A stretch of 33,397 nucleotides of DNA from Clostridiales bacterium (GCA_015056105.1 SVGX01000021.1:1-33397), one strand, 5' to 3'; shown: positions 1 through 9,069, counted from the first letter of the stretch. Notes: generated by a model from the letters alone, not told the origin. Numbers and translations are program-made.

Positions 1-77
1 CGTTTGTATATTTCGGCTCCGAAAAGAGGTACCGCCGGAATGGCGCCCACATAAAGAAGAAAAAGAAGATCCGTCAT
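1..77 (-). CDS. N-terminal fragment of an unidentified, probably membrane, protein
   Basis: Only the first 25 codons of this leftward gene are inside the window, and the rest lies before position 1. The start ATG (75-77) is preceded on the minus strand by an AAAGGA ribosome binding site. The N-terminus reads MTDLLFLLYVGAIPAVPLFG, which is hydrophobic and could be a first membrane segment or an uncleaved signal anchor. The gene is divergent from uvrB. A weak promoter-like pair (TTGAGC, then TAGCAT) lies upstream in the shared intergenic region. The fragment is too short to assign a family. Confidence 0.5.
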   Translation of the reverse strand, partial: MTDLLFLLYVGAIPAVPLFGAEIYK

Positions 78-214
78 GCCGTTCTGTCCTTTCGCGTTTT
101 ACTGCATTCATGCTATCATTTTTTCGCTGTGAGGCTCAATAGGGGATAGGCGGCAGAAACGGAAGCCATTTCCTTAAGATTCGAACAAAAATACGGAAAA
201 TTACACTTGTACGG

Positions 215-243
215 TTTATTTTCCGGGCGCTTTTTGGTAAAAT
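215..243 (+). promoter_or_regulatory. Candidate vegetative promoter of uvrB
   Basis: TTTATT (215-220), a 17-base spacer, and TAAAAT (238-243). Only the -10 is good. Transcription would begin near 250, which leaves a normal leader only for the downstream start codons of uvrB (270 or 285). Confidence 0.4.
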
Positions 244-284
244 ACAAAGAGGCGTGTATGGAAGAAAAGATGAAACGAGGCGCT

Positions 285-2318
285 ATGAACGAATTCAAAG
301 CGGTATCGCCCTTTGAACCGCAGGGCGACCAGCCGGAAGCCATCGAACGGCTTGCCGAGGGAGTCCTTCGGGGCGATCAGACACAGGTGCTGCTCGGCGT
401 AACGGGCAGCGGCAAAACCTTCACCATGGCGAAAGTGATCGAGCGGGTGCAAAAGCCAACGCTGGTCATCGCCCATAACAAGACTCTTGCGGCGCAGCTT
501 TGTTCTGAGCTCAAGGAGTTTTTTCCGGGCAGTGCGGTGGAATATTTTGTATCCTATTACGATTATTATCAGCCGGAAGCGTACATTGCATCATCGGATA
601 CCTACATCGAAAAAACAGCCACGGTCAACGATGAGATCGACAAGCTGCGGCACAGTGCCACCTGCTCGCTCAATGAGCGGCGGGATGTGATCATTGTGGC
701 TTCTGTTTCCTGTATCTACGCCTTGGGCGATCCCGTGGAATATATGAAGCTTTCCATCTCCCTTCGGGAGGGGATGCAGATCGAGCGGGATGATGTGATC
801 CGCAAACTGGTGGATATTCAGTATCAGCGCAATGAGCTGGATTTTTCCCGCGGTACCTTCCGCGCAAAAGGGGATGTGCTGGATATCTTCCCCGTCAACT
901 GGTCGGATAAGGCGCTCCGGGTGGAGTTTTTCTGCGATGAAATCGACCGTATCGGCGAATTTAATCCGCTGACCGGGGAGATCCTTTCCCGCCGCTCCCA
1001 TGTGGCGATATTCCCGGCTTCCCATTATGCCACCGGCAGGGAGAAACTCGAAGCCGCCGCAAAGGAGATCGAGGCGGATATGTGGAAGCGGGTGCAGGAA
1101 TTCAAGGATGCGGACAAGCTTCTGGAAGCGCAGCGCATCGAGCAGCGCACCCTTTATGATCTTGAAATGATGCGGGAGATCGGTTATTGCCAGGGTATCG
1201 AAAACTATTCCCGCTATTTTGACGGAAGAAAGCCGGGGCAGCCGCCCTTTACGCTCATCGATTATTTCCCGGATGACTTCCTTCTCATTGTGGATGAATC
1301 CCATGTGACGCTGCCGCAGGTGCGCGCCATGTACAGCGGCGACCGGTCCCGCAAGGAAAATCTTGTGGAATACGGCTTCCGTCTGCCTTCTGCCTTCGAT
1401 AACAGACCTCTCCGGTATGAGGAGTTCCGGAACAGGATCCATCAGATGATCTGCGTCAGCGCGACCCCCGGCGATTACGAACTTTCCCTTTCCTCCCAGA
1501 CGGTGGAGCAGATTATCCGCCCAACAGGCCTGCTTGACCCGGAGATATCCGTCCGGCCGGTAAAGGGGCAGATAGATGATCTTCTCGGCGAAGTGCGTAT
1601 GATGGCGGAGCGGGGGTACCGTACCCTTGCAACGACCCTTACCAAGCGCATGGCGGAAACGCTGACGGAATACCTTGACTCCATGGGCGTCCGGGTGCGC
1701 TATATGCATTCGGATATCGAGACCATCGAGCGCATGGAGATCATCCGCGACCTTCGGCTCGGTGAATTTGATGTGCTCGTGGGCATCAACCTGCTCCGCG
1801 AGGGCCTTGACCTGCCGGAGGTAGGCCTTGTGGCGATACTCGATGCGGACAAGGAAGGCTTTCTGCGCAGTGCCACATCGCTCATACAGACTATCGGCCG
1901 CGCTGCGCGCAATGTGGATGGGCGTGTCATTATGTATGCGGATGAAGTGACCCCTTCCATGCAGACTGCCATCGATGAGACAAACCGCCGCCGTGAAAAG
2001 CAGAAAGCTTACAACGAGGCCAACAACATCACCCCGAAAAGCGTCAAAAAGGCCGTGCATAATGTGCTGGAGATCTCCCGCAAGGCAAAGGAAGAAAAGG
2101 CCGGCATGACGGAAGAGGAGCGGCAGGCACGCATTGAGATCCTGCGCAAGCAGATGCGTGAAGCGGCCGCGGAGCTTGACTTTGAAACTGCCGCCAAACT
2201 GCGCGATTCGCTCTTTGAGCTGACGGGCAACGGCATGGCACCGAAAAAAGCGGCGCCCGGCACGGCGGGCAGCGGAAAAAAATCCCGCGGCAGGACGCGC
2301 AAATCGCCCCGCAAATAA
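285..2318 (+). CDS. uvrB: UvrABC excinuclease subunit B (UvrB)
   Basis: This is the damage-verification helicase-like subunit of nucleotide excision repair. It receives damaged DNA from UvrA and recruits UvrC. From the ATG at 285 it is 677 aa, close to family length. Walker A GVTGSGKT is at residues 38-45, the beta-hairpin motif YDYYQPEAY that clamps one DNA strand is near 92-100, the DESH box is near 336, and the helicase motif QTIGRAARN follows. A C-terminal UVR domain near 617-645 is the usual contact for UvrC or UvrA, followed by a basic Ser/Lys/Arg tail. The start at 285 matches the family N-terminus ([17 protein letters not shown]) and has GAGG four bases upstream. ATGs at 258 and 270 are in-frame alternatives, and 258 has its own AAAGAGG. 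uvrA follows 47 bases downstream, so the two are probably co-transcribed. No uvrC is in the window. Confidence 0.97.
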   Translation: MNEFKAVSPFEPQGDQPEAIERLAEGVLRGDQTQVLLGVTGSGKTFTMAKVIERVQKPTLVIAHNKTLAAQLCSELKEFFPGSAVEYFVSYYDYYQPEAYIASSDTYIEKTATVNDEIDKLRHSATCSLNERRDVIIVASVSCIYALGDPVEYMKLSISLREGMQIERDDVIRKLVDIQYQRNELDFSRGTFRAKGDVLDIFPVNWSDKALRVEFFCDEIDRIGEFNPLTGEILSRRSHVAIFPASHYATGREKLEAAAKEIEADMWKRVQEFKDADKLLEAQRIEQRTLYDLEMMREIGYCQGIENYSRYFDGRKPGQPPFTLIDYFPDDFLLIVDESHVTLPQVRAMYSGDRSRKENLVEYGFRLPSAFDNRPLRYEEFRNRIHQMICVSATPGDYELSLSSQTVEQIIRPTGLLDPEISVRPVKGQIDDLLGEVRMMAERGYRTLATTLTKRMAETLTEYLDSMGVRVRYMHSDIETIERMEIIRDLRLGEFDVLVGINLLREGLDLPEVGLVAILDADKEGFLRSATSLIQTIGRAARNVDGRVIMYADEVTPSMQTAIDETNRRREKQKAYNEANNITPKSVKKAVHNVLEISRKAKEEKAGMTEEERQARIEILRKQMREAAAELDFETAAKLRDSLFELTGNGMAPKKAAPGTAGSGKKSRGRTRKSPRK

Positions 2319-2365
2319 CGCGGCGGGGAAAAACAGCATTTTAAGTTTGAGGACCGAAATACAGC

Positions 2366-5206
2366 ATGAAAGATACACTTGTTATCAAAGGCGCAAGGGA
2401 GCATAACCTGAAAGGGGTGGATATCGCCCTGCCCCGGGATCAGCTCATCGTGTTTACGGGGCTTTCCGGCAGCGGCAAATCCTCCCTTGCCTTTGATACC
2501 ATCTACGCGGAGGGGCAGCGGCGCTACGTGGAATCCCTTTCCTCCTACGCCCGCCAGTTTTTGGGACAGATGGAAAAGCCGGATGTGGATACCATTGAGG
2601 GCCTTTCCCCGGCCATCTCCATCGACCAGAAAAGCACCTCCAACAACCCCCGTTCCACCGTGGGTACCGTTACGGAGATACACGATTATCTCCGCCTTTT
2701 GTATGCCCGTATCGGCACGCCCCACTGCCCGGAGTGCGGCCGGGTCATTGCCCGGCAGAGCATCGATCAGGTGGTGGATCAGGTAATGAGCCTCGGCGAG
2801 GGCACAAGGGTGCAGATCCTTGCACCGGTAGTGCGCGGGAGAAAAGGTGAACATGCAAAGCTTTTTGAATCCATCCGCAAGGAAGGCTATGTGCGCGTCC
2901 GGGTGGATGGCGAGGTCTATGACATCGGCGAAATGCCTGCCCTCGATAAAAACAAAAAACATGATATCGATGTGGTGGTAGACAGGCTCGTGGTGCGCCC
3001 GGGCGTGGAAGGCCGTTTGAATGATTCTTTGGAGACCGCTTTCGCCTTCGGCGGCGGCCTTGCCAAGGCGGATGTGGTGGGGAAGGAGGAACTGCTCTTT
3101 TCCCAGCACTATGCCTGCCCGGATTGCGGCATCAGCCTTGAAGAGCTTTCTCCGCGGATGTTCTCTTTCAACAACCCTTACGGCGCATGCCCCACATGTT
3201 CCGGTCTCGGCACGCTGATGAAGATATCGCCGGATATGGTGGTGCCGGATGATTCCCTTTCCCTTTCCGAGGGTGCCATCAACGTCATGGGCTGGCACAG
3301 CACCAAACAGGATTCAATTGCCGGCATGTATTTCCATGCCCTTTCCGAAAAATACGGCTTTTCGCTGGATGTTCCCTTCCGCGATCTGCCGGAAAAGGCG
3401 AAAAAGATATTGCTTTACGGTACCGGCAAGGAGAAGGTGCTGGTGGAATACAAAAAGGAATTCGGCAGCGGCACCTTCAATTCTCCCTTTGAGGGCATCT
3501 GCAACAATCTGGAGCGGCGCTACCGCGAGACCCAGTCCGACAGCATGAAGCAGGAATATGAAAGCTACATGTCCAATATCCCCTGTCCGGATTGCGGCGG
3601 CAAGCGTTTAAAGCCCGAAAGCCTGGCGGTGACGGTGGGCGGCAAGTCCATCGCAGAGGTCAGCGATATGACGGTGCTGGATGCCCGGGCATTCTTTGCT
3701 TCTCTCGAACTGACGGAACAGCAGCGCATGATCGGTGAGCAGATCTTCCGGGAGATCAATGCCCGGCTCGGCTTTCTTGTCAACGTGGGCCTTGATTATC
3801 TGACCCTTTCCCGCGCGGCAGCTACCCTTTCAGGCGGTGAAGCGCAGCGTATCCGCCTTGCAACGCAGATCGGCTCCGGCCTTGTGGGCGTGCTGTACAT
3901 CCTCGACGAGCCCAGCATCGGCCTCCATCAGCGCGATAATGCAAGGCTTCTCAAGACACTGCAGGGGATGCGCGACATCGGCAACACGCTTATCGTAGTC
4001 GAACACGATGAGGATACCATCCGCGCGGCAGATTATATCGTGGATATCGGCCCCGGTGCAGGCGAAAACGGCGGCAGGGTCGTAACGGAAGGCACACTGC
4101 AGGATATCATCGATTGCCCCGAATCCGTTACGGGCCGCTTCCTGAGCGGGAAAGAGCGCATTGAGATCCCCAAGGAAAGACGGTATTCCAAGGGGCAATA
4201 CCTTCGCGTCCGCGGCGCAAGGGCCAACAACCTGAAGAATATCGATGTGAAGATCCCTCTCGGCGGCGTGTTTACCTGCGTGACGGGTGTTTCCGGCAGC
4301 GGAAAATCCAGCCTTGTCAATGAGATCATCAAAAAGAAACTTCTGAAGGAGCTCAACGGCGCCCACACCCGGGCGGGCGAACATGATGCCATCGAAGGGC
4401 TCGAACATCTTGACAAGATCATCGATATCGACCAATCACCTATCGGGCGTACGCCCCGCAGCAATCCCGCCACCTATACAGGGCTTTTCGATCTGATCCG
4501 CGATGTGTTTGCCCAAACGCCTGATGCCCGCATGCGCGGCTACAGCAACGGGCGGTTCAGCTTCAATGTAAAGGGCGGCCGCTGCGAAGCCTGCCGGGGC
4601 GACGGTATCATCAAGATTGAAATGCACTTTTTGCCGGATATTTATGTTCCCTGTGAGGTCTGCCGCGGCAAGCGGTATAACAGGGAAACGCTGGAAGTGC
4701 GCTATAAAGGCAAGACCATTGCGGATGTACTGGATATGACGGTGGAAGAGGCGCTTGAATTCTTCCGCCCGCTGCCGCGGCTTGCGAAAAAGCTGCAGAC
4801 GCTTTACGATGTGGGTCTCGGCTATGTGAAGCTCGGGCAGCCTTCCACTACCCTTTCGGGCGGCGAAGCGCAGCGCGTGAAACTGGCAACGGAGCTTTCC
4901 CGCAAGGATACGGGCAGAACGCTCTATGTGTTGGATGAGCCCACAACGGGTCTGCACGTGGCGGATGTAAAGCGGCTTCTTTCCATCCTGCAGAGGCTCT
5001 GCGAGGGCGGCAGCAGCGTGGTGGTCATCGAGCATAATCTCGATGTTATCAAAACAGCGGATCACATCATCGACCTGGGGCCGGAGGGCGGCAACCGCGG
5101 CGGCACAGTGGTAGCCGTCGGCACGCCGGAGGAAGTAGCTGCCGTGGAAGGCAGCTATACGGGACAGTATTTGCGGCCTCTTCTTGCAACAGAAGGAAGG
5201 GCATAG
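2366..5206 (+). CDS. uvrA: UvrABC excinuclease subunit A (UvrA)
   Basis: This is the dimeric ABC-type ATPase that first detects bulky DNA lesions and loads UvrB. It is full length at 946 aa. The first ATP site has Walker [10 protein letters not shown] at residues 32-40, signature LSGGEAQR near 488 and Walker [11 protein letters not shown]. The second has Walker A near 641-648, signature [12 protein letters not shown] near 830 and [10 protein letters not shown]. Two CxxC-type zinc modules are visible: CPDC...CPTC near 250-280, and CEAC...CEVC near 740-766, the DNA-binding one. The N-terminus [17 protein letters not shown] fits the family. The Shine-Dalgarno is weak and distant (GAGGA near 2348), which fits expression coupled to uvrB. 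Confidence 0.98.
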   Translation: MKDTLVIKGAREHNLKGVDIALPRDQLIVFTGLSGSGKSSLAFDTIYAEGQRRYVESLSSYARQFLGQMEKPDVDTIEGLSPAISIDQKSTSNNPRSTVGTVTEIHDYLRLLYARIGTPHCPECGRVIARQSIDQVVDQVMSLGEGTRVQILAPVVRGRKGEHAKLFESIRKEGYVRVRVDGEVYDIGEMPALDKNKKHDIDVVVDRLVVRPGVEGRLNDSLETAFAFGGGLAKADVVGKEELLFSQHYACPDCGISLEELSPRMFSFNNPYGACPTCSGLGTLMKISPDMVVPDDSLSLSEGAINVMGWHSTKQDSIAGMYFHALSEKYGFSLDVPFRDLPEKAKKILLYGTGKEKVLVEYKKEFGSGTFNSPFEGICNNLERRYRETQSDSMKQEYESYMSNIPCPDCGGKRLKPESLAVTVGGKSIAEVSDMTVLDARAFFASLELTEQQRMIGEQIFREINARLGFLVNVGLDYLTLSRAAATLSGGEAQRIRLATQIGSGLVGVLYILDEPSIGLHQRDNARLLKTLQGMRDIGNTLIVVEHDEDTIRAADYIVDIGPGAGENGGRVVTEGTLQDIIDCPESVTGRFLSGKERIEIPKERRYSKGQYLRVRGARANNLKNIDVKIPLGGVFTCVTGVSGSGKSSLVNEIIKKKLLKELNGAHTRAGEHDAIEGLEHLDKIIDIDQSPIGRTPRSNPATYTGLFDLIRDVFAQTPDARMRGYSNGRFSFNVKGGRCEACRGDGIIKIEMHFLPDIYVPCEVCRGKRYNRETLEVRYKGKTIADVLDMTVEEALEFFRPLPRLAKKLQTLYDVGLGYVKLGQPSTTLSGGEAQRVKLATELSRKDTGRTLYVLDEPTTGLHVADVKRLLSILQRLCEGGSSVVVIEHNLDVIKTADHIIDLGPEGGNRGGTVVAVGTPEEVAAVEGSYTGQYLRPLLATEGRA

Positions 5207-5240
5207 CAGAACCAAACAGGAAAGGATGGGGGAACAGGAA

Positions 5241-5975
5241 ATGGACAGCATGCAGCGCTGGTATGAAGCATCTAAAAAACGGTTTTCCGTCAGAAAATAC
5301 AAATCCGCACCGACGCAGGCGCAGCTTTCGGAGCTTGAGGGCATGGTGCAGCTTTTGGAAGCGCACGGGGTACGCATCGCCTTCGGCAAAAGTGAAGATG
5401 TGTTCAAACCTATTTTTCTTTGGTATGGGAAAGTAACGGGGACGGATGCCTTTGCAGCCATCATCGCCAAAAAGGATGCGGAGATGGAAATGGTGGGCTA
5501 TGTGGGAGAAGCATTCGTTCTCGAATGCGCCGCCATGGGGCTTGGTACCTGCTGGCTCGGCGGCAGCTATTCCAAGGCGAAGGCGACAGCGTCCATTGCA
5601 CTGAAAGAGGATGAGCGGATCGTCTGCATCACGCCTATCGGTGTCCCCGGTGAGGAATATGCGGAACGCCCCCGCCGCTCCTTTGAAAAGCTGACAGACC
5701 TTGCGCCGGAAGAATTTGGTGCGCTTCCCGCATGGCAGAAGCGGGCTGTGGAATGCGCAAGAAGGGCGCCCTCGGCCATCAACCGGCAGCCCTGGTTCTT
5801 CCGGGTGGAAGAGGATGCCATTGCCGTGGAAAACATATCCTCAAATTTCGGCTACGGGGAGCTTGACCGCGGTATCGCCATGCTGCATATTGAACTTGGT
5901 GCGGCGCATTGCGGCGTATTCGGCGAATGGCGGAGGGATGAGGAGGAGAACCCTGTTTTCGTGCGTACCCTATGA
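5241..5975 (+). CDS. Nitroreductase-family protein (TM1586-like, putative FMN-binding)
   Basis: This 244-aa protein resembles the 'putative TM nitroreductase' family (PF14512), two half nitroreductase domains in one chain. The N-terminal half carries the RFSVRKYKSAPTQAQ type of start, where Arg residues would contact the FMN phosphate. The middle has GLGTCWLGGSYSK and ITPIGVP. The C-terminal half has RRAPSAINRQPWFFRVE and ends with a segment (GYGELDRGIAMLHIELGA) typical of the fold. Flavin-dependent reduction is therefore expected, but the substrate is unknown. The ATG at 5241 is preceded by a purine-rich GGGGGAACAGGAA stretch. The upstream in-frame ATG at 5226 abuts its AGGAAAGG and is less likely. 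The gene begins 34 bases after uvrA, so read-through is probable, although a repair role is not implied. Confidence 0.8.
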   Translation: MDSMQRWYEASKKRFSVRKYKSAPTQAQLSELEGMVQLLEAHGVRIAFGKSEDVFKPIFLWYGKVTGTDAFAAIIAKKDAEMEMVGYVGEAFVLECAAMGLGTCWLGGSYSKAKATASIALKEDERIVCITPIGVPGEEYAERPRRSFEKLTDLAPEEFGALPAWQKRAVECARRAPSAINRQPWFFRVEEDAIAVENISSNFGYGELDRGIAMLHIELGAAHCGVFGEWRRDEEENPVFVRTL

Positions 5976-6008
5976 TGTACGATTTTCTGTGCCGTATGTA
6001 AAGATTGA

Positions 6009-6026
6009 TTGGTAATTAATAAACTA
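6009..6026. promoter_or_regulatory. Candidate Rex operator upstream of rex
   Basis: TTGGTAA-TTAA-TAAACTA resembles the clostridial/Bacillus Rex box TTGTTAA-N4-TTAACAA, matching 11 of 14 fixed positions by my alignment. It ends about 20 bases before the -35 of the rex promoter. Rex autoregulation through such sites is known in Gram-positive bacteria. The site itself is an inference. Confidence 0.4.
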
Positions 6027-6046
6027 TGTATTTTTCCCGAATTTGC

Positions 6047-6075
6047 TTGCGGGTTTTCGGAAAAATGTATAAAAT
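6047..6075 (+). promoter_or_regulatory. Promoter of rex
   Basis: TTGCGG (6047-6052), a 17-base spacer, and TAAAAT (6070-6075). This is well placed 43 bases before the rex start. The spacer holds one arm of an imperfect inverted repeat (TTTTTCCCGAA / TTCGGAAAAA) that starts at about 6031. Confidence 0.65.
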
Positions 6076-6117
6076 AAAAAGCGGAAGTTCCAAAAAGGTG
6101 GGTTATCGGAGGGAAAA

Positions 6118-6750
6118 ATGGCATTTAAAAGGGTTTCGGAAGCGGTCATCAAGCGTCTGCCCAGGTATTACCGTCATCTTGTAATGCTTGAAGGGCAGGG
6201 CGTGGAGCGCATTTCGTCTGAAAAGCTTGCGCAGCAGATGCGCCTTAACGCATCGCAGGTGAGGCAGGATTTCAACTGCTTTGGCGGTTTCGGCCAGCAG
6301 GGCTACGGCTACAATGTCCGCACGCTCCTGCAGGAGATCAAATCCATTCTTGCGCTTGACAGGGAACACACTGTTGTGATCGTCGGTGCGGGTAATATCG
6401 GCCGTGCTTTGACCAACTTTGAAGGTTTTGCCGCATCCGGTTTCAAAGTGCTGGCGCTGTTTGATGTAAACCCGGCGCTCATCGGTACGGAGATCAACGG
6501 CAAGCCCGTCTATGCGATGGATCAGCTCGAGGGCTTTGTCCGCGAACACAGCGTGGATATCGGCGTGATCGCCGCCCGACGCAGCGCAGCACAGGATATT
6601 GCGGACCGCATGGTCGGTGCCGGCATCAAAGGCATATGGAACTTTGTTCCTGTGGACCTTGTGGTAAACGTTCCCATTGAGAACGTACACCTGAACGACA
6701 GCCTGAGCGAACTGAGCTACAAGATCGAGCACGGTGTGCTTGAGGATTGA
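6118..6750 (+). CDS. rex: Redox-sensing transcriptional repressor Rex
   Basis: Rex binds operators of fermentation and respiration genes when the NADH/NAD+ ratio is low and lets go on binding NADH. The protein is 210 aa, the family's usual length. A winged-helix DNA-binding domain covers roughly residues 1-75 (RISSEKLAQQMRLNASQVRQDF, with the recognition helix at the end, then the characteristic FGGFGQQGYGY). A Rossmann domain follows with the dinucleotide-binding motif GAGNIG at 90-95 (VVIVGAGNIGRAL). The C-terminal FVPVDLVVNVPIENVHLNDSL and the last helix, which is swapped between subunits in known structures, are intact. The start has GGAGG five bases upstream. The gene has its own promoter and terminator, so it is monocistronic. 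A Rex-box-like site lies upstream. Confidence 0.96.
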   Translation: MAFKRVSEAVIKRLPRYYRHLVMLEGQGVERISSEKLAQQMRLNASQVRQDFNCFGGFGQQGYGYNVRTLLQEIKSILALDREHTVVIVGAGNIGRALTNFEGFAASGFKVLALFDVNPALIGTEINGKPVYAMDQLEGFVREHSVDIGVIAARRSAAQDIADRMVGAGIKGIWNFVPVDLVVNVPIENVHLNDSLSELSYKIEHGVLED

Positions 6751-6789
6751 TAAACGCATATTTGTTTGATAAAGAAACAAATCAATATT

Positions 6790-6823
6790 GAAAGACCGCA
6801 GCTTGCGCTGCGGTCTTTCTTTT
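6790..6823 (+). terminator. Intrinsic terminator of rex
   Basis: Perfect 13-bp stem GAAAGACCGCAGC / GCTGCGGTCTTTC with loop TTGC, then TTTT. It lies 39 bases after the rex stop codon. Confidence 0.85.
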
Positions 6824-6839
6824 CACCCTATCGACTGCT

Positions 6840-6862
6840 GAAGCCGCCCCGTCAGCGGCTTC
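6840..6862. other. Perfect hairpin in the rex-ctpA intergenic region
   Basis: GAAGCCGC, a 7-base loop (CCCGTCA), then GCGGCTTC. Neither side has a T-run, so it is not a standard terminator. It sits between two terminators in a 266-base stretch without a clear gene. Confidence 0.6.
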
Positions 6863-6962
6863 ATATCCGTAGCATACGAGAGCGGCATATGTTTCGTCAA
6901 GCTGTTCGGCAAAAGCTCCCCGTATTCGTCAAAAGAGATGGAATTATGCAGCGGCAGGAGAA

Positions 6963-6997
6963 CAAAAAAGCATTTTGCCTGCGGGCAAAATGCTTTT
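6963..6997 (-). terminator. Intrinsic terminator of the ctpA-type gene
   Basis: Stem AAGCATTTTGCC / GGCAAAATGCTT (6968-6995, extendable to 6966-6997). It is followed on the minus strand by a T-run (the As at 6964-6969), 20 bases after the protease stop codon. Confidence 0.85.
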
Positions 6998-7016
6998 GCG
7001 GTTAAAGGGAGAAGTG

Positions 7017-8243
7017 TCACTGGGCTTCGGCCGCAAGGGCGCGTACATGGTCAAGTGCAGCCCAAAGCTGGGCATCGTCTTCCTGTTCGATCTCGTCGAT
7101 GGCAAGGCCGGAAAGCTCATCCGGAAGGGCGATCTCGATATCGGGCGTGATGCCGACACCGTCGATGTTCTTGCCGGAAGGCGTGTAGTAGGCTTCCGTG
7201 GTAAGCTTCAGCCATGCCTGATTGCCCTGGATCTGCATGGTGGTCTGCACAACGCCTTTGCCGAAGGTGGTCATTCCCACCACAACACCGGCACCGGAAT
7301 GCTGCACCGCGGCGGCCAGTATCTCGCTGGCGGAAGCGGAGTTTTCATTGACGATGACCGCAAGGGGAACGGAAATGCCCCGTGCGTTGGATTCATAGAT
7401 CACGCCTTCCGCGTCAAGGCGGCCGCGAAGGCTGACGATGGTACCGCTGCTAAGCAGTGCGTCGGCGATCTCTACTGCGCTTTCAAGGGTGCCGCCCGGG
7501 TTATTGCGAAGATCGATCACAAGCGAGCGCATGCCGCGCTCCGTCAGATCGCTGAGTGCTTCCTTGAATTCGGTAACACAGTTGCCGGAAAACATGCTGA
7601 TGCGGATATAGCCGGTACGCTCTTTAAACAACGCATGGCTGACACGGCTCAGGTTTAACTGCGCACAGGTCAGGTTTATTTCGGAAGGCTCCGTGCCGCG
7701 CAGGATGGAAAGGGTAACGGGTTCGCCCACTTCCCGGTCGATGGCAGCGGAGAGCTCCTGAAGCTGCATGGGCGCAACGGGTGCACCGTCCACGGCGGTG
7801 ATGATATCGCCGGGCAAAAGCCCTGCTTGCGCAGCGGGTGTTTCCTCATAGACATCAAGGATGACTGCGCCGGTTTCTTCAGGCTGCCCCACAAGGATAC
7901 CGATGCCGGTGTACTCACCGTTGATGTTGGCAAGATAGGCTTCGTATTCTTCCGGGGTGTAATAGACCGCATAAGGATCATCGAGGGCGGCGACCATGCC
8001 TTCTGCCGCAGCTTCAAGCAATGCTTCGCGGCCCGGGGATTCCGTGAGAGAATCGTTTTCGATCCGCCCGATCATTTCATTGAGGAAAAGAAGGTCGCTT
8101 ATTTCGGCATATTCCTTTGCGGTGAACACCACTTCATCCACCTGATCATTCTGGGTGGCTCGAAGCATGATACCGACCGTGACGCAGGCGGTGATCAGGA
8201 TGACCGCGAGGAAATACAAAAGCGTCCTTAACCAGGACTTCAT
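7017..8243 (-). CDS. S41-family C-terminal processing protease with PDZ domain (CtpA-type)
   Basis: This is a membrane-anchored serine protease of 408 aa that would cleave extracytoplasmic protein C-termini. Residues 7-27 form one membrane segment. A helical region follows, then a PDZ domain near 110-185 (YTGIGILVG ... AGLLPGDIITAVDG), then the S41 core. By alignment with E. coli Prc and CtpA families, the Ser/Lys dyad is S304 in NENSASASEI and K329 in TFGKGVVQ, with the family Gln at 333. Both are present, so the enzyme should be active. GTLESAVEIA after DLRNNPG is the oxyanion-side motif. GGAGG precedes the ATG. It has its own promoter and terminator. Candidate substrates cannot be deduced from neighbours. 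CtpB-like proteases act in sigma-K signalling in Bacillus, and bofA lies 10 kb away, but a link is only speculation. Confidence 0.93.
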   Translation of the reverse strand: MKSWLRTLLYFLAVILITACVTVGIMLRATQNDQVDEVVFTAKEYAEISDLLFLNEMIGRIENDSLTESPGREALLEAAAEGMVAALDDPYAVYYTPEEYEAYLANINGEYTGIGILVGQPEETGAVILDVYEETPAAQAGLLPGDIITAVDGAPVAPMQLQELSAAIDREVGEPVTLSILRGTEPSEINLTCAQLNLSRVSHALFKERTGYIRISMFSGNCVTEFKEALSDLTERGMRSLVIDLRNNPGGTLESAVEIADALLSSGTIVSLRGRLDAEGVIYESNARGISVPLAVIVNENSASASEILAAAVQHSGAGVVVGMTTFGKGVVQTTMQIQGNQAWLKLTTEAYYTPSGKNIDGVGITPDIEIALPDELSGLAIDEIEQEDDAQLWAALDHVRALAAEAQ

Positions 8244-8339
8244 GGATAAAACCTCCGTATTACGGGGGGGCGCAAGATGCCGCCGCCCGGATATGGCTTG
8301 GATTTGCCTCCGCCAAAGAAAGGCGGGAAGTTATTCCTC

Positions 8340-8368
8340 ATTTTACCAAACAAAAGCCTATCCGTCAA
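8340..8368 (-). promoter_or_regulatory. Promoter of the ctpA-type protease gene
   Basis: On the minus strand: TTGACG (8363-8368), a 17-base spacer, and TAAAAT (8340-8345). This is close to the sigma-A consensus and leaves a leader of about 90 bases. Confidence 0.75.
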
Positions 8369-8418
8369 ATATGCCGGGCCGTGCACACCACTTTTCGCGT
8401 TTTTTCATACAGAAAAAC

Positions 8419-8452
8419 GAAAAAAACCGCCACATGAGATCAAGTGCGGCGG
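8419..8452 (-). terminator. Second terminator after the small ATPase gene
   Basis: On the minus strand a CCGCC...GGCGG hairpin with imperfect inner pairing (8427-8452) is followed by seven Ts. It lies in tandem behind the hairpin at 8481-8503 and is the stronger of the two by T-run. Confidence 0.75.
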
Positions 8453-8476
8453 CTTGCGGCAATGGTTTTGGCATGC

Positions 8477-8503
8477 AAAAGGGCGGGTGCAGTGCACCCG
8501 CCC
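8477..8503 (-). terminator. First terminator after the small ATPase gene
   Basis: Ten-bp GC-rich stem GGGCGGGTGC / GCACCCGCCC with loop AGT, followed on the minus strand by TTTT. It is 14 bases after the stop codon of the P-loop gene. Confidence 0.75.
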
Positions 8504-8517
8504 GGTAAGGCCGAAGC

Positions 8518-8928
8518 TTAGCTGATGTAGGGCTTAAGAAATTCGGGCGCGGAAGCGCTGTCGCCGCTGATGCTGATGATCAGGTTGACATCGGTACGCG
8601 CGGCAAAGCCCGCAAGTTCGGTGAAAAGCCCTTCGAGGGTCTCGAGGGGATGATGTACGATCTTATGGAACCCGTCAATAAAAAGATATTCAAGATCAAA
8701 ATCCTGTGCGGCGATGCCGTTAAGGAAGCCGTAGAACATTTTGGGACCGTCGATATGGAACTCGGAAGCATCCACAAAACGGATATTGTGGTTCAGTTCA
8801 AACATGTACTGGTTGTCATTGTCAATAAATACAACGCTGCCCTTGGCGGTATTGAGCGATTCGTTCGCCATGTCGATGATCTGTTTTGTTTTGCCCGCGC
8901 CGGTTTCGCCGAAAATCACACGTATCAA
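8518..8928 (-). CDS. Small P-loop NTPase of unknown role
   Basis: I predict 136 aa from a TTG start at 8928, which has GGGAGGG seven bases upstream. The frame is open further upstream to 8976, but that stretch crosses the promoter. The protein starts LIRVIFGETGAGKTKQIIDM with a Walker A motif (GETGAGKT) almost at the N-terminus. It continues with GSVVFIDNDNQYMFEL, a possible Walker B-like strand LEYLFIDGFHKI, and a late strand VNLIISISGD. This looks like a minimal RecA-like fold with no other domain. The product probably binds ATP, but the partner and pathway are unknown. It is monocistronic, with a strong promoter and two tandem terminators. Names such as PilT-like would be over-annotation, because no further PilT motif is visible. 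Confidence 0.75.
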   Translation of the reverse strand: MIRVIFGETGAGKTKQIIDMANESLNTAKGSVVFIDNDNQYMFELNHNIRFVDASEFHIDGPKMFYGFLNGIAAQDFDLEYLFIDGFHKIVHHPLETLEGLFTELAGFAARTDVNLIISISGDSASAPEFLKPYIS

Positions 8929-8978
8929 GGTTGAGCCCTCCCTTCGCGCACAAGGCGCTTCGCAATAATGATACATGT

Positions 8979-9008
8979 ATTATAACCTTTCTGCACAGCT
9001 TCGGGCAA
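8979..9008 (-). promoter_or_regulatory. Promoter of the small P-loop NTPase gene
   Basis: On the minus strand: TTGCCC (9003-9008), an 18-base spacer, and TATAAT (8979-8984). It is back-to-back with the ttcA-like promoter. Transcription would begin near 8972, which rules out a start codon at 8976. Confidence 0.75.
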
Positions 9009-9040
9009 GCCTTATTTCAAAGGTTTTTTATGAAAGTGCA

Positions 9041-9069
9041 TTGCCTCAGGGCATTTCTTCGCTTATAAT
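9041..9069 (+). promoter_or_regulatory. Promoter of the ttcA-like gene
   Basis: TTGCCT (9041-9046), a 17-base spacer, and TATAAT (9064-9069). Transcription should begin near 9076, so the GTG overlapping the -10 cannot be the start codon of the downstream gene. Confidence 0.8.

Noticed and set aside
182..195. LexA (SOS) box before uvrB
   Set aside because: Only the left half CGAAC is present. The right half GTTCG is missing, so SOS control cannot be claimed.
591..2378. Minus-strand reading frame of 595 codons opposite uvrB
   Set aside because: Antisense shadow of an unmistakable uvrB.
6031..6065. Terminator behind the nitroreductase-like gene
   Set aside because: The inverted repeat TTTTTCCCGAA / TTCGGAAAAA is imperfect, has no proper T-run after it and overlaps the rex promoter. 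It may equally be an operator.
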